Shown: one piece after another, positions 1 through 11,900 of the stretch
How positions within the stretch are numbered: the stretch's first letter is position 1
Layout: every line of letters starts with the position of its first letter
Source of the DNA: Littorina saxatilis
Lineage: Eukaryota; Mollusca; Gastropoda; Littorinimorpha; Littorinidae
Assembly (NCBI RefSeq): GCF_037325665.1
Contig: NC_090261.1
Span: 26,146,913-26,210,912 of the forward strand
Length of the DNA: 64,000 bases
Reading direction: 5' to 3'
Made by a program: the position numbers and the translations under genes
Notes under the pieces: model-generated
What the model was told of the DNA's origin: nothing
The model's input: only the letters and a program-made list of their open reading frames with translations
Databases searched by the model: none

Positions 1-207
1 GTTTGTATGTCAAAGGTCTGTGAAAGCTGAGGAAATGTGATTAATTTTTCTGTTAGAAATTGACTGGGCATTTCTTTTCTCTGTATGTATGTATGTGATT
101 TCTGTTGTCGACTTCATTTGCCAGTTCCACTGTGTCTATCTAGACTCTTTTGTTACAATATGGTGATCGCATCAAATTCACAACAAAAACAAGCTTTTGT
201 TCTTCAG

Positions 208-325
208 TGATATTGATGTTAGAGAAAATGGCAGGCTCGCTGCAGCACCTTCTCCAAAACCCTACCTCTCAGTCTCTGCTGTTTCTTCAAGAGAACAAAT
301 GATGCCGACACATAGAAATATTTAA
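208..325 (+). CDS. Possible terminal exon of an unidentified upstream gene
   Basis: A pyrimidine-rich stretch ending in TTCTTCAG (to 207) is followed by a frame of about 39 codons ending in TAA at 323-325 (it includes KPYLSVSAVSSREQMMP). It would be the last coding exon of a + strand gene whose body lies left of the window. A second frame over the same bases is also open briefly, so the choice is not forced. I recognise no family. An AATAAA at 5028-5033 followed by a GT-rich stretch could end a long 3' UTR, but nothing links the two. Treat as tentative. Confidence 0.2.
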
Positions 326-2163
326 GGAATGTATAAAATGTGAATAATTTAAGAAACAATTGTTGCAGTCTTCACCAGTACATACTTTCTATGTCTTCTG
401 ACAGTCTCATCCGTGTTGGTTACGATAGTATATAGAACTTGAACATCTGCTTGACTGTGTCGGATGACTTATATTGTTATATTTTATCTCCTACGATGTA
501 CGGAGAGCACACGTTTCCAGGAAAGGGTGAGTATGGAGCAGACAAAATATGTTGCAAAGTCATCTTGAGGAAAACAAGAGGGACAAGAAATCATGTGCCA
601 TCTTCTACTTTCATGTTGTTTTATTTGTGGTTTTGGGGGCTTTTTTCATTCGCGCAGAAGCATGTGATGGGATATAATGAAGAAATTTCACAAAGAGCGA
701 GCATGAAACGAGGGCAGAATGTGTTGCACTAGTCCTCGATACACTTGGTCTTGTGTAATTTTTGTTTTATTATTTTGCATGAAGAAATGTAAGCAAGGGA
801 GAATTGATAAATGGAAAGCTCAAGTTCATTACAGATTCATATTTGTTTCAGGGTTCAGTTTTACACAAAAATCTCTTGCAAGGGGAATAAATATTTTCCT
901 GAAGACGTATTTACCGTAAAGTTGCACACAATTAATTTTTTCTGTGAAGATGCAAGGGCATGTGTGTGTGTGCGTGCGCATGTGTGTGTTCAAGAGATTG
1001 ATGCGATTTGCCTGTTGCTGGAGTGATCAAAAGTAGAGCCAATCTTCAGGGAGATGAGTTGGGGATAAGGTAGTAGAGATTGGTTGAGCTTTGTTTTTGG
1101 ATTTTGTAAATGAACAGAGGTCTCTGCCCAATTTTGTCAACATTTGTTGGAGACATATTGCTTTACAGATATTTTAGAGTGCGAGATCCTGTTTTGGTCA
1201 GTTTGAAGTGCACTGACAGAGAAAAAAAATACCCAAATATCTAATGTTCACATTGCGCCTTCCTGTTGCAGGGCTTGAGGGTGCCCACAATTTAGAAGAG
1301 CTATCAGAGTTAGTGTGTTCAGTTCCAATTGTACACATGATGAAAAATGTGACCTCTCCATTTAGAAAAATACTGCACATCCTGCTTTTGAGGTTTCACA
1401 TTTTTGGAGAAAGAGACAGGAGAGGGAGAGAAAGTGTGTGTGTGTGTGTGAGAGGTTTTTCATCCTCATTATCCACAGGCAAATATGCCAGAAAAAAGCA
1501 GTAATCAAAGTCTTAATGACGAACTCGGCATCATGGGATCACTGACATGGGAACCCGTTTATTTGTTTTTATTGACAACATAGCATCAAAGTGACTGTGA
1601 CTTCATTGAAAAGGAATGATTATGTGGGTGCTTTAGTGAATGTTTTGCCTGAGCAGAGAGGAACACACAGGCTAATCATGGATTATTAAAATTCAATTGT
1701 GTGTTGGACCATGTTCAGTTGAAAAATTACATTGGTTTTGTGTGCATGCTGTGTGTCGGTGAAATAATGGTGAGCAGTACTGCAAAGCATGTTGCGTAAC
1801 AAATATTAAGCGATTTTACACTGCAGAGTCAGTGATAAGTGTCTTACCGGATTTTTTTTTAGTGTTTTTGCATCAGCATTGAGGTACTTATCTTGTTTTG
1901 TTTTGTTTTTTTAAATTTCTTTTAATCTGGTTTGTATCTTAAACATACGGTTTTGTACAACTATTTACTTTCCTCCTGAATCGTGTGTATGAGAAAAAAT
2001 GTTGAAAAAAAACCCCAGGTACCACTGATGGTTCGAATTACTTCCAGAATGAACATGACTAATTATAGTAAATTTCAACATTTTTTCTGTTTTTTTGTTA
2101 GCTGATTTTTTTAAATTTTGCTCTGTTTTTATTCCGAAATAACTAAAACATGTTAATGTGATA
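326..2163. other. AT-rich non-coding stretch
   Basis: No gene or clear repeat seen. It holds a short GT tract near 960-990 and a GT tract near 1434-1450. Short open frames have no recognisable protein features. It may be 3' UTR of an upstream gene or intergenic DNA. Confidence 0.5.
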
Positions 2164-2341
2164 CAGCGGTACCTGCGATGAGTGGACCCTCCCATGAGAG
2201 GACACCTCCCTTAAAAGGACACCTTCTCTTGTCCCTTTTTATATTATCTCTACCAAAGTATACCTGTCATGACAGGCCACCTGCAATGTAGGGACACTTT
2301 TGGATGGTCCCAAGGGTGTCCTTTCATCGCAGATACCACTG
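2164..2341. mobile_element. MITE with CAGCGGTACC / CAGTGGTATC ends
   Basis: A 178-bp foldback. The left end CAGCGGTACCTGCGATGA is the near-exact reverse complement of the right end, and each end is flanked by TA. The TA target and CAG-starting termini fit a pogo/Tigger-type (Tc1/mariner superfamily) non-autonomous element. A diverged right half of the same family lies near 23450-23522. Confidence 0.7.
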
Positions 2342-2401
2342 TACCAAAATATCGCATGTCAGTAAAGTTATCAAAATGTGCATTCTTTTGACAAAGTATT
2401 A

Positions 2402-2768
2402 CCCCCCGCGGGTTAGGGGGAAGAATTTACCCGATACTCCCCAGCATGTCGTAAGAGGCGACTAACGGATTCTGTTTCTCCTTTTACCCTTGTTAAGTGT
2501 TTCTTGTAAAGAGTATAGTCAATGTTTGCAAAGATTTTAGTCAAGCAGTATGTAAGAAATGTTAAGTCCTTTGTACTGGAAACTTGCATTCTCCCAGTAA
2601 GGTCATATATTGTACTACGTTGCAAGCCCCTGGAGCAATTTCTTGATTAGTGCTTTTGTGAACAAGAAACAATTAACAAGTGGCTCTATCCCATCTTCCC
2701 CCCTTTCCCCGTCATGATATAACCTTCGTGGTTGAAAACGATGTTAAACACCAAATAAAGAAAGAAAA
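2402..2768 (+). mobile_element. SINE with 12-bp target-site duplication
   Basis: A 367-bp element starting with a C-rich run and ending in an A-rich AATAAAGAAAG tail, flanked by direct repeats GACAAAGTATTA (2390-2401 and 2769-2780). The duplication and tail show LINE-driven insertion. The 3' end (GGTTGAAAACGATGTTAAAC) recurs in a truncated copy inside the DIRS element of symplekin intron 28 (29969-30385). Confidence 0.75.
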
Positions 2769-2780
2769 GACAAAGTATTA

Positions 2781-3711
2781 CAGATAATTTCCAAATAATG
2801 ATCAAAATAAAATAAACATCCTCTTGACTGGGGATGTAAATACACCAGTGATGCTTTCAACATTGAACAACCAGATACATTTAAACATTGTATTTCAGGA
2901 TTTTGGGCCTTCGAAAATATTGTAAAGCACTTTTTTTCGTTTCTTTCTATAATTTATCACATTCCTATGATGAAGCCTTGATTTTGTGTGCCTAGGAGTT
3001 CTTTACACCAGAGGACATGTTGAATGTAGATGTTCTTAGTAATTTTTTGTTAATTTAGTTTCACAAGGCTCGGGCATCATCTGCAGTTTTCTGTTTAAAA
3101 GGAAGCTTCGTTCTTTTATTTATTATTTAGACTATTAGGGAGGTGATTGTGTTGCCATTCCAACATAAACAAGGCTGGGCTAATCTTGAACTGTCTGCTC
3201 ACCTGTTGAGGTAGGTGATGTTCACCTTTCATTCACCCGGAAGATGTTTTCTTGCCAGAATGTCTAACTTTAAGCTAAAAGTGAATGTGGTGGGATGCAA
3301 ATACAATGCAAGATGTCTCGTTTTAGACATGGCCAAAGCACTGACCAAAAAAAGAAATAAAGTTATGCTAGTGAATCTGATTGATATTACTGATCACATT
3401 TTCTTCTCGGTTTTGCTTTATAATTCTGCTTGAGGTTTCATCCTGTCAGACAATTCTGATAAGCTGACAAGTGATTTAGTCTGAATTGTGCATGCTCGTG
3501 ATATTTTCAGTCTTCTTCTTCTTGGCGTTCGCGGAGGTTACACGATCAATCCAGCACTGGTGATAAATGTTGTGATATTTTCAGTGAAAAAGTGGAATTG
3601 GACAGTTCTGTTTTGCTTGTGCTAGATCTTGGAAAGGATCAATGTTTTTATCACACAAAAATAACCATGCAGAACTCGCTGAATCATTGAGGAAGGAAAA
3701 CAGGTAGCTTT
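2781..3711. other. Non-coding stretch
   Basis: Nothing recognisable. The longest open frame (72 codons near 3215-3433) has no family features and is not preceded by a convincing gene context. Confidence 0.5.
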
Positions 3712-3727
3712 GATCCAGAAGGTATGA

Positions 3728-4086
3728 CGGGCGCAGAGGCGTGGTGGTAAGACATCAGCCTCCTAATCGGGAGGTCGTGAGTTCGAATCCCAGTCGCTGG
3801 TGGGTGATTTTTCCAATCTCCCAAGTCAACTTATGTGCAGACCTGCTTGTGACTTAACCCCTTTCGTGTGTACACGCAAGCACAAGACCAAGTGCGCACG
3901 GAAAAGATCCTGTAATCCATGTCAGAGTTCGGTGGGTTATAGAAACACGAAAATACCCAGCATGCCTCCCCCGAAATCGGTGTATGCTGCCTGAATGGCG
4001 GGGTAAAAACGGTCATACACGTAAAAATCCACTAGTGCTAAAAACATGAGTGAACATGGGAGTCGAAGCCCATGAACGAAGAAGAA
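3728..4086 (+). mobile_element. tRNA-derived SINE, full length
   Basis: The head resembles a tRNA gene: an A-box-like GTGGTGGTAAGAC and a B box GAGTTCGAATCCC. The body ends in a GAAGAAGAAG tail. The flanking 16-bp duplication GATCCAGAAGGTATGA (3712-3727 and 4087-4102) marks retroposition. The same family lies at 37999-44600, there split by an LTR element. Confidence 0.85.
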
Positions 4087-4102
4087 GATCCAGAAGGTAT
4101 GA

Positions 4103-5291
4103 TGCATACTTTTCAGTTAAAGCTTAGTATTTTAAGGTCTTGTAAACTTTCACACCAGAAAAGTCCCTTATTCCTAGCTCTTCAATCACAGTTTTTTTGT
4201 GTAAATGTGATGTAAAATCGGTTATTTTCTTAGCATAGTCTCCTTGTGGAATCGGTGGTGCATGGTTCTCATTTGGACACTAAAAAGCAGTTGACCAATT
4301 TAGTGATTTGGTTTAAGTTGTGAACCTTCTGTAGTTATTTTTGTAACATACTTTTGTTAATAAAATAGACAAAATAGATGTTGAAATTATCTCTTGGAAA
4401 ATGCTAGCAATGTTAGGAACGCAGCTATATGAACACAGTTTAAATTGGTGTGGAAACAGTCTTGGTTAAATTCATCGCTTCTGAGCACAATTTGGAGGTT
4501 ACTTGTTTTATTTTTGTGCAGTGTAAGTTTTGGTATTTTTCTCTTTATTTGAGACAGGGTTTAGTTCTGTGTGGAAATGCAGCTATGCTAGCATGTGAAG
4601 ACTAGGTACTGCTGAAATAGATGTTATCATGATTAGTTGATCATAATCATCATCATCGTCATTATTATTTTTATTATTATTATCTTTTTATTTAGAATTG
4701 TTGCTTGGTATGTTGTACATAACTTTGTTAATGATATGTTGTGCTGTATTGTGTCACCATTGTAAGCAAAAAGAAGGAACTGACGTAGAAACTTCTATAT
4801 TCACTCTTGATCGCAAAATGTATCTTTGTACACCGAGTAAGGAGATGACTTAATCGTTGGTTACATGGAAACCTTTGTGTTGAATGTGCGGGAAAATGTC
4901 AACAGATTCTGTGTTAATTTTGTTGAACATGCAAAGTTATGTAAATATATGCATTGTAGGTGTGGAGGGAATTCGGGGATTTCTTGTTGATTTTATTTGT
5001 CCATTTTAGCCCAAGTTGGGCCAGTGGAATAAAGTGTTAATGGTATGTGATTTGTACTTTTTCGTTCTTGTTGTTAAGTGTTAAAATCTTTCGTGTTTGT
5101 GTGATTTCTTGGAATGCATGTGTTCACAATAATTTTGGTCATTCAATTTTTGATCATGGAATTTGTGTTCTTTTTTTTCCTCCATGTGTCTACTTTTTGA
5201 TATATAAGAAAACTGGATTACTGATAAGGCAAAACACTGTGAAAATGTATTTAAAAATAAATATAAATCATGAAATATTTGTATGTTGAGG

Positions 5292-5336
<45 letters not shown>

Positions 5337-5998
5337 GCCTTCAAGAAGAAATGTCTGTCCTAATACAAAGTTTTGTGCAAGACAGTTAAATGCATATTGC
5401 TTGAAAGGATACGAACAATTACAAAAATATATGTAACAAGAATGTATATTCTACTTGCAATCACACATCGGCAGCTATGAAACATGACTGTAAAGCCAAA
5501 GTTTACGATTAAAAGCAATTCAATACGCTTACTTTTGTTTTATGTATTGACGAATTTCAACGTTGATCTAAATCAGTTGTGAAGAACAATGAAATCGGCA
5601 CTGGATCTCAGTGGTCAATGCATGGGAGACGACTCTGTAATTTAGCATACATTCTGATATGGATTATCTTCCTTTGAAAACCGGTTTATCACGACATGTA
5701 CATTTTCAGAAAGATGTGCAACAGACAAATAAATTAGCACAAAATAGTTCACACTATCATGCATACACAACTAGATGTTATTTAGATTACTGAAATGCCT
5801 TGAACTTTAAATGCTTGCAGAATATTTTTTCTACAACGACTTGCCGTAAAGGAACAAAATGGCGTATTCAGGGGCATGGAAACCGGCTTTTTGATAAAAA
5901 TTGGCATAATTACTTTGTGTGTCGTTATATGCGGTTAAGAAATTGCGCCAGACAGTGTTCATAAGATTTTCTTGTATATTTCCCATCTTGTGAAGAAT
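4103..5998. other. Intergenic or 3' UTR DNA and symplekin upstream region
   Basis: AT-rich with an ATT microsatellite (about 4660-4690) and a long GT microsatellite (about 5296-5332). AATAAA at 5028-5033 is a candidate poly(A) signal for a + strand gene to the left. The last few hundred bases must hold the symplekin promoter and 5' UTR, but no TATA or initiator motif can be assigned. Confidence 0.4.
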
Positions 5999-8900
5999 AT
6001 GGCTGGGGCTAGCACAAGTGGGGCTCCCCCAAAACGGCTGTCCACTGCAGCACAATTTTTTGAAGATGAGGATCAGACGGGTGATGCTGAAGAAGTAACC
6101 AAGAAATCTACCAATGAAAAAGTAAGAAAGGACAGCGGTGACAGAACAAGATTTATAATTCCCACCCCTGTTAAGCATGCATACAAAGTAAACCAAATGT
6201 ACAGCAAACTCACCAGCATTTGACTGGGCATCTGTCATGTAAATGTTGAGTAAGACAGTACAGACCCAAAAAAGTTTGCACAAATTGCAGTCAAAATTAC
6301 AAATTACATGCAGATGACGGGAGCACCCCACACTGGCTATATATATCAGTTCATCATATTCGAGTTTAGAAAACTAAATTCAAAAAGTCAAGTTGTCCAG
6401 AAGAAGGAAAGCACCGCTGTTTCTCGTTAATAAAAAATTCATGGTAGAAGTAAAATGTTGCTTGTGATTGTACATTGCCAGAGTAGATTTCATGTGATTT
6501 TGTTTATTTCAATTTTCATCAAGCTAAATCTTAGAATTTCAAACAGAATGAGGCAGAGCGATGTTAAGATATCAAATAACCAAAGGGAAGTAACATCGCT
6601 CTGCCTCATTCTGTTTGAAATTCTAACTGATACTTTCGAGGCGACCCTGTAACAATGTGTGTGTTTGTGTGTTTGTTCTGTTTAAAACCAGTCTTGATCT
6701 AAGGACTAAGTCCGGTCGAGAATAAAAGCTGGTTCTTGTATATGACTGTGTACGTAGGTGTTAGTTGGAGTGCCTTGGAGAATGATGAGCATATGAGCTT
6801 GCGGTGATCATCCTTTTTGAGTCACTTGAGAAAAAGTGACTCTATGTAATCGGTCAGTGTTAGTCTGTCCGGCCGGCCGGCCGGCCGGCCAGCCGGCCGG
6901 CTGGCCGTCCGTAGACACCACCTTAACGTTGGACTTTTCTCGGAAACTATCAAAGCGATCGGGCTCATATTTTGTTTAGTCGTGACCTCCAATGACCTCT
7001 ACACTTTAACGATGGTTTCGTTGACCTTTGACCTTTTTCAAGGTCACAGGTCAGCGTCAAAGGAAAAATTAGACATTTTATATCTTTGACAAAGTTCATC
7101 GGATGTGATTGAAACTTTGTAGGATTATTCTTTACATCAAAGTATTTACATCTGTAGCCTTTTACGAACGTTATCAGAAAAACAAGGGAGATAACTAGCC
7201 TTTTCTGTTCGGCAACACACAACTTAACGTTGGGCTTTTCTCGGAAACTATAAAAGTGACCGGGCTCAAATTTTATGTGAACGTGACTCATTGTGTTGTG
7301 AATAGCAATTTCTTCCTGTCCATCTGATGCCTCATATAATATTCAGAACTGCGAAAGTGACTCGATCGAGCGTTTGCTCTTCTTGTTTGAGGATGAAAGT
7401 CGCTTGTTCATTTCAATGCTTGTTATTCTCTCAGGTGCCAGGAGAAAAGGTTCCGTACAACTCTCGCTTACTCTATTACACATGTCGTATGCATTAAGAG
7501 CGATTACTTCCCTTTGGTTATTTGATAAGCTAAATCTTGTTATTTTACTGTTGTTTTCAGGTTGTAGATCTTTTGAACCAGGCCTCTTTACTACCCAATG
7601 ATACTGACAAAGTGTGCAACTTAAAGCAGGTGAGTGGGGGAAAGAGGAACTCTGAAGAAAACAGGTAGCGTTCTGCTTACATTCTGCACATAATGTATGT
7701 GGGGGGAAATAGATGTACGGAAATAAAAAATAAAGTATTCCCAAAGAACAGAATAATTCGTTATTCTGTAGTCAAAACATTATCATGTAATCGTCAGATG
7801 TAAACAATATATTATATATATACATGTATGTCAGTTTTATATCATGATCTCTGATTTCCATTTTTTCTTTTCTTTTTTTTCAATTTTTTTGTGTTCATTT
7901 ATTCTTTACATATTGTGACGTAATCCTCAGGGAGTTGTGATTTGTTATTATGGCTACAATTTTGTTTGCGCAGGTTCAAGAATTGATCATCTACAAGGAT
8001 CCTGAGCTGTTGGACAACTTTCTGGATGAAGTTATCGCTTTTCAAAATGACCGCTCAGTGGATGTCAAGAAATGCATCATTGGGTTCATGGAAGAAGCAT
8101 GGTAAGGCTCACAGGAAAAAAACAGTGTGAAAGTTTTGTGTGGTATTATGTTACTTTTCATCCTCCTTACGCATTGATGCAGTGATATAAAAATAAAGAA
8201 AGCAAACGTTTAAAGCTTCATCCTGTGTGTAAAGAAACAAATTTGATATTACGTGTACAGAAAAGAAGTGTTTTAACTGAGATTTTCCTCATTTGTCCTT
8301 CGCATTTCATGTAGCCTTGTTTTTCTAGTCCGTATAGGAGATTGGCCAGGTTTTATTGTTGTAATCGATGTGCTCAATTACATCATTGTTTTCTTGCAGC
8401 AAGAAGGACCAAGCATGCCTTATTCGAGTGATGCCGTGTATCATGCACCTACTACAAGATGAGAATGTAAATGTCCAGAAGAAAATCATCCTGACTTTCT
8501 CTGGGCTGTACAGATGCACTCTGCAGGTAATTTGTCTGATTTTACATGTAAAAGTGAATAGGGTGTGAGCAGTTTTGTACTGTGAAATGAGTACTGGAAT
8601 GTGTATCACATTTATGACAACTAAGAGGTATCTCTTGGTTTGGTTTTGTATATCACTTAGGAGTACAGCTCTTTAAATTCTTTTTTGTGTGTGGTAGTTT
8701 TTAATGTTGAGTCAAACGTTTTGGATACAAGAGGTGCAAATCTCCATTTAAAATGTTTCCTTTTTGAAGATCAGGTGGGTTTTTTAAGGACAGATGGGTG
8801 TGTCTATCTGCTGTATTTCATTGATATTATGCACCTTGATGTTACTGCTCCTACCATTTTCCACTTTCTTGTCTTGAACTAGTGGGTGAGCAAAGCCAAG

Positions 8901-11900
8901 ACAGTGACCCCCGAAATGAACGCTCTATGGGAACAAGTCAACACCGCCAAGTCGGGCCTCGTGCAACTCATCGACTCTGACAATGACGGGTGAGTAGCTC
9001 AGGTCAATGACTTTCTGTATGGCAGGGGTGCACCTTCACTTTTTTGACTTCCGGCTGCTCACCGGCCGTTCCGATTAACAGTGTTGCGTTTGTGGTCAGC
9101 AAAATTTGAGGTCGCCAGGCGGGCCGGTGAAAAGGAATTTTTAATTCGCTTGATCCGATTTCAACCTGCCATTGCGGGCGTGCGGGTGTTAAGGTACAGC
9201 CCTGGTATTGTTTACTTGTTTAACACTTTCGCGACGGGACACTGATAAATCAGTACCAGCGCTGACACGCCCATGGACGGGACGCGCATTTTTCAGTACC
9301 AGCCATAGAGGGTACACGACTCGTGATTGCTTCCCGGTTTTTGAAGCTTGCAAATAATTTGAGTTGTTTCCCTTGATACACTTGGCGTCCCCTTCTGCCA
9401 TTTGCAAATTCGCCTGATTTGTGTGCGTTTTTGAGAAGAAAAAAATGAATCAAAGGCGAGCCTTGTCTCGGGAGGAGATTCTCCGGATGTTGGACCTAGA
9501 GGATCCCGTAGAGCATGATTCGGACGTATCGTTTTCGCCTCACGAAAGCGATACAAGCAGTGAAAGTGAGGAAGAAACAGTCCCGTTGTTGCTAGTACGA
9601 GTCGGCAAACTACACGTGGTAGGCGGTGATACTGCTAGACGAACATGTATCTCGGAATCGTGCAAGAGCTATGGGGGCGTGGCAGCGCTGATAACAATGG
9701 ATGGCTGGAGCCTTTAAATCCTTTTGGAATTGTTCATAGGTGTACAGTTGGTACTTTGTTGTGAAAATGTGACTTATATTCAATATGGATTACCTAGACA
9801 TCATTTGGTGAGTGTTACAGTTTTGTTTCATTTGAGTCAGGATGCTGTGAGTGAATGCGTGATTTGCTTGTTTTTTTTCTGTGTACTGTCTCCTTATTTC
9901 TGTGTCCAATGTTAACAATATTTCAGCTAATTCATAGGTTTTACACCTTGTTTGGTTATAACATTATTTATAATACTTTCTGTTAAAAAATAACTTTTAA
10001 AAAAAGCAGTAGAAAATAAAACACACACAAAAAAACGTTAAAAAACACAAATTATCCCCCTTTCACCCCCCTTTCACCCCCCTTTGCTAAAACAAATCGC
10101 GTGACAAACTTATAAATAGCACGACTGAACTGGGCATCCATTTTTGAATTAGTACACAAAATTTGGTGGTGATTGGACTTAATTCAAGCTTGCTAGACAG
10201 ATTTCTTTACAGTTACTGATTTTTGGGAAGTTTCTTGGTGGCAAGCTTGGGCAGGCAGGACGTAAACGCCGTGGCAGTGCTAGTCACAATAGTGTTAAAT
10301 TGCGTTTGATTCAGTCATGGTAAGTGTATACAACATGTGTGGCAGAGCATTAACCTTAGACTTGTCCACTGGTTGAATGTTTGAAAAGTGACTGATATTT
10401 TCAGCTGAGACCAGCTGCCTGCTCTTGTTTCCAGACACTGAAAGAATAACCCTGGTAGTAGTCCTTGCCCTGGGTCAATCATCAAGTCTTTAAAATCATC
10501 TTCTTAAGGGCATGGTCCCAGGTGACTGTGCCAAGGTCATAGTAGCAAGAACATAAATTATCACTTCAGAGGGAGTGTAATGTTTCATTAGTGATGTGAT
10601 GTGGGTACAGTGGAGTCCGGGTACAACGAATCTCAAGGGAGATACATTTTAGTTCGTTATATCAGTAATTCGCTGTAGAGTTTTCAACCCTAAATGGCCT
10701 CAAGACAAGTTTTCCCACTCACCTTCAAATGATCGTCCCATCGATCTTTCCTTGGAGAGTACAATCTCTGCATGTTTTCAACAGCTTCATAATATAATCC
10801 ATAGAGAGGCATAGTTCAAATGTTCACTTTACTGTAATTTTACAAGTAAAATTTAAAAAGTCGTGTAAAAGCATGTACCGTATTTTCCGGGTCATAAGGT
10901 GCGACTTTTTTCCTCGGGTGTATCAAAATACGAAAAAAATCAAAGAGACCGCCTGAGTACCAGTCAAACAACTTGTGATAATGCATGTTTCAGCTACTAG
11001 GTACTACCCTGGCCATGTTTCCTCTCAAGACATCAAAGAGACCGCCCCATAGGTTAAACTCGGTCACTGACCCCGGTGCAGGAAGTGTTTCCTCTCTCAG
11101 ATATGACAGGGGAACCACCTCTCATAGCTAAAACTGGGTCATTGACCCCTGGGAAGAAGGTCAGTGTCTCTAAACAAGGCATCACAATGGACCTGCCTTT
11201 GATCTCGCCGCACACACAGAGCACACATATTTCCACTCTGTATTCTTCCTTTGATGTGCGGCTTATTTTCATTCTTCGACCGTTTGTTACCGGTATACTT
11301 TTACTTGTGTTTGTGTATTTTTGTCTTTGGAGACAATTATTGACATCAGTTCGTTGTAGCCTTGTGACTTTTAGAGACAAAACGGCTCTGGGGCGATGAA
11401 AACGTGTTTGTTATAAGAGGGGTTCGTTATGCAAATGAGTTCAAAAGGTTCGGTTCGTTGTAGCCGGAAAGTAACAAGTAAGAAATAGAAGGCTGTCTGC
11501 CGGGAAATCAATGGCAGTTCGTTAAAAGCGGGATTTCGTTATACCCAGGTTTGTTATAGCTGGACTCCACTGTACATGCATACTTTTCTCTAATCATACA
11601 CAAAGCGCTACTGGTCAATAGGGCGCAGGGGTCAAAGCTGAGTGAAAAATGTTTGCCTTATCGTCCTGAAAGTACAGTACCCATTTTTTGCACTCGTTTG
11701 CAGTGTCCGAACCCACGTTGTGAAGTTGCTGGAGGGACTGACGTTGACTCTGTCCAAGAAAACACCTGTGAGTTTGTATTTCATAATAAAATTGTTGTGT
11801 CAGATCAGGATTGTGCATTTAAGTGTTTGTTTTTTTATCTTCCTCCATGTGATTGTTCAGCTGTGTTACATCACAGTAATTTCTGTTCATGGTCAGTCTG

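Noticed and set aside
3728-3800. tRNA gene
   Set aside because: A and B boxes are present but the sequence is the head of a SINE with tail and target duplication. Same for 16343, 37999 and 52199.
5831-6331. 166-codon minus frame
   Set aside because: Antisense to symplekin exon 1 and its flanks; no family features.
6965-7291. 108-codon minus frame present in both copies of the 0.57-kb element
   Set aside because: Conserved only because the DNA copies are nearly identical; Lys/Phe-rich with no domain, and it lies across repeated segments.
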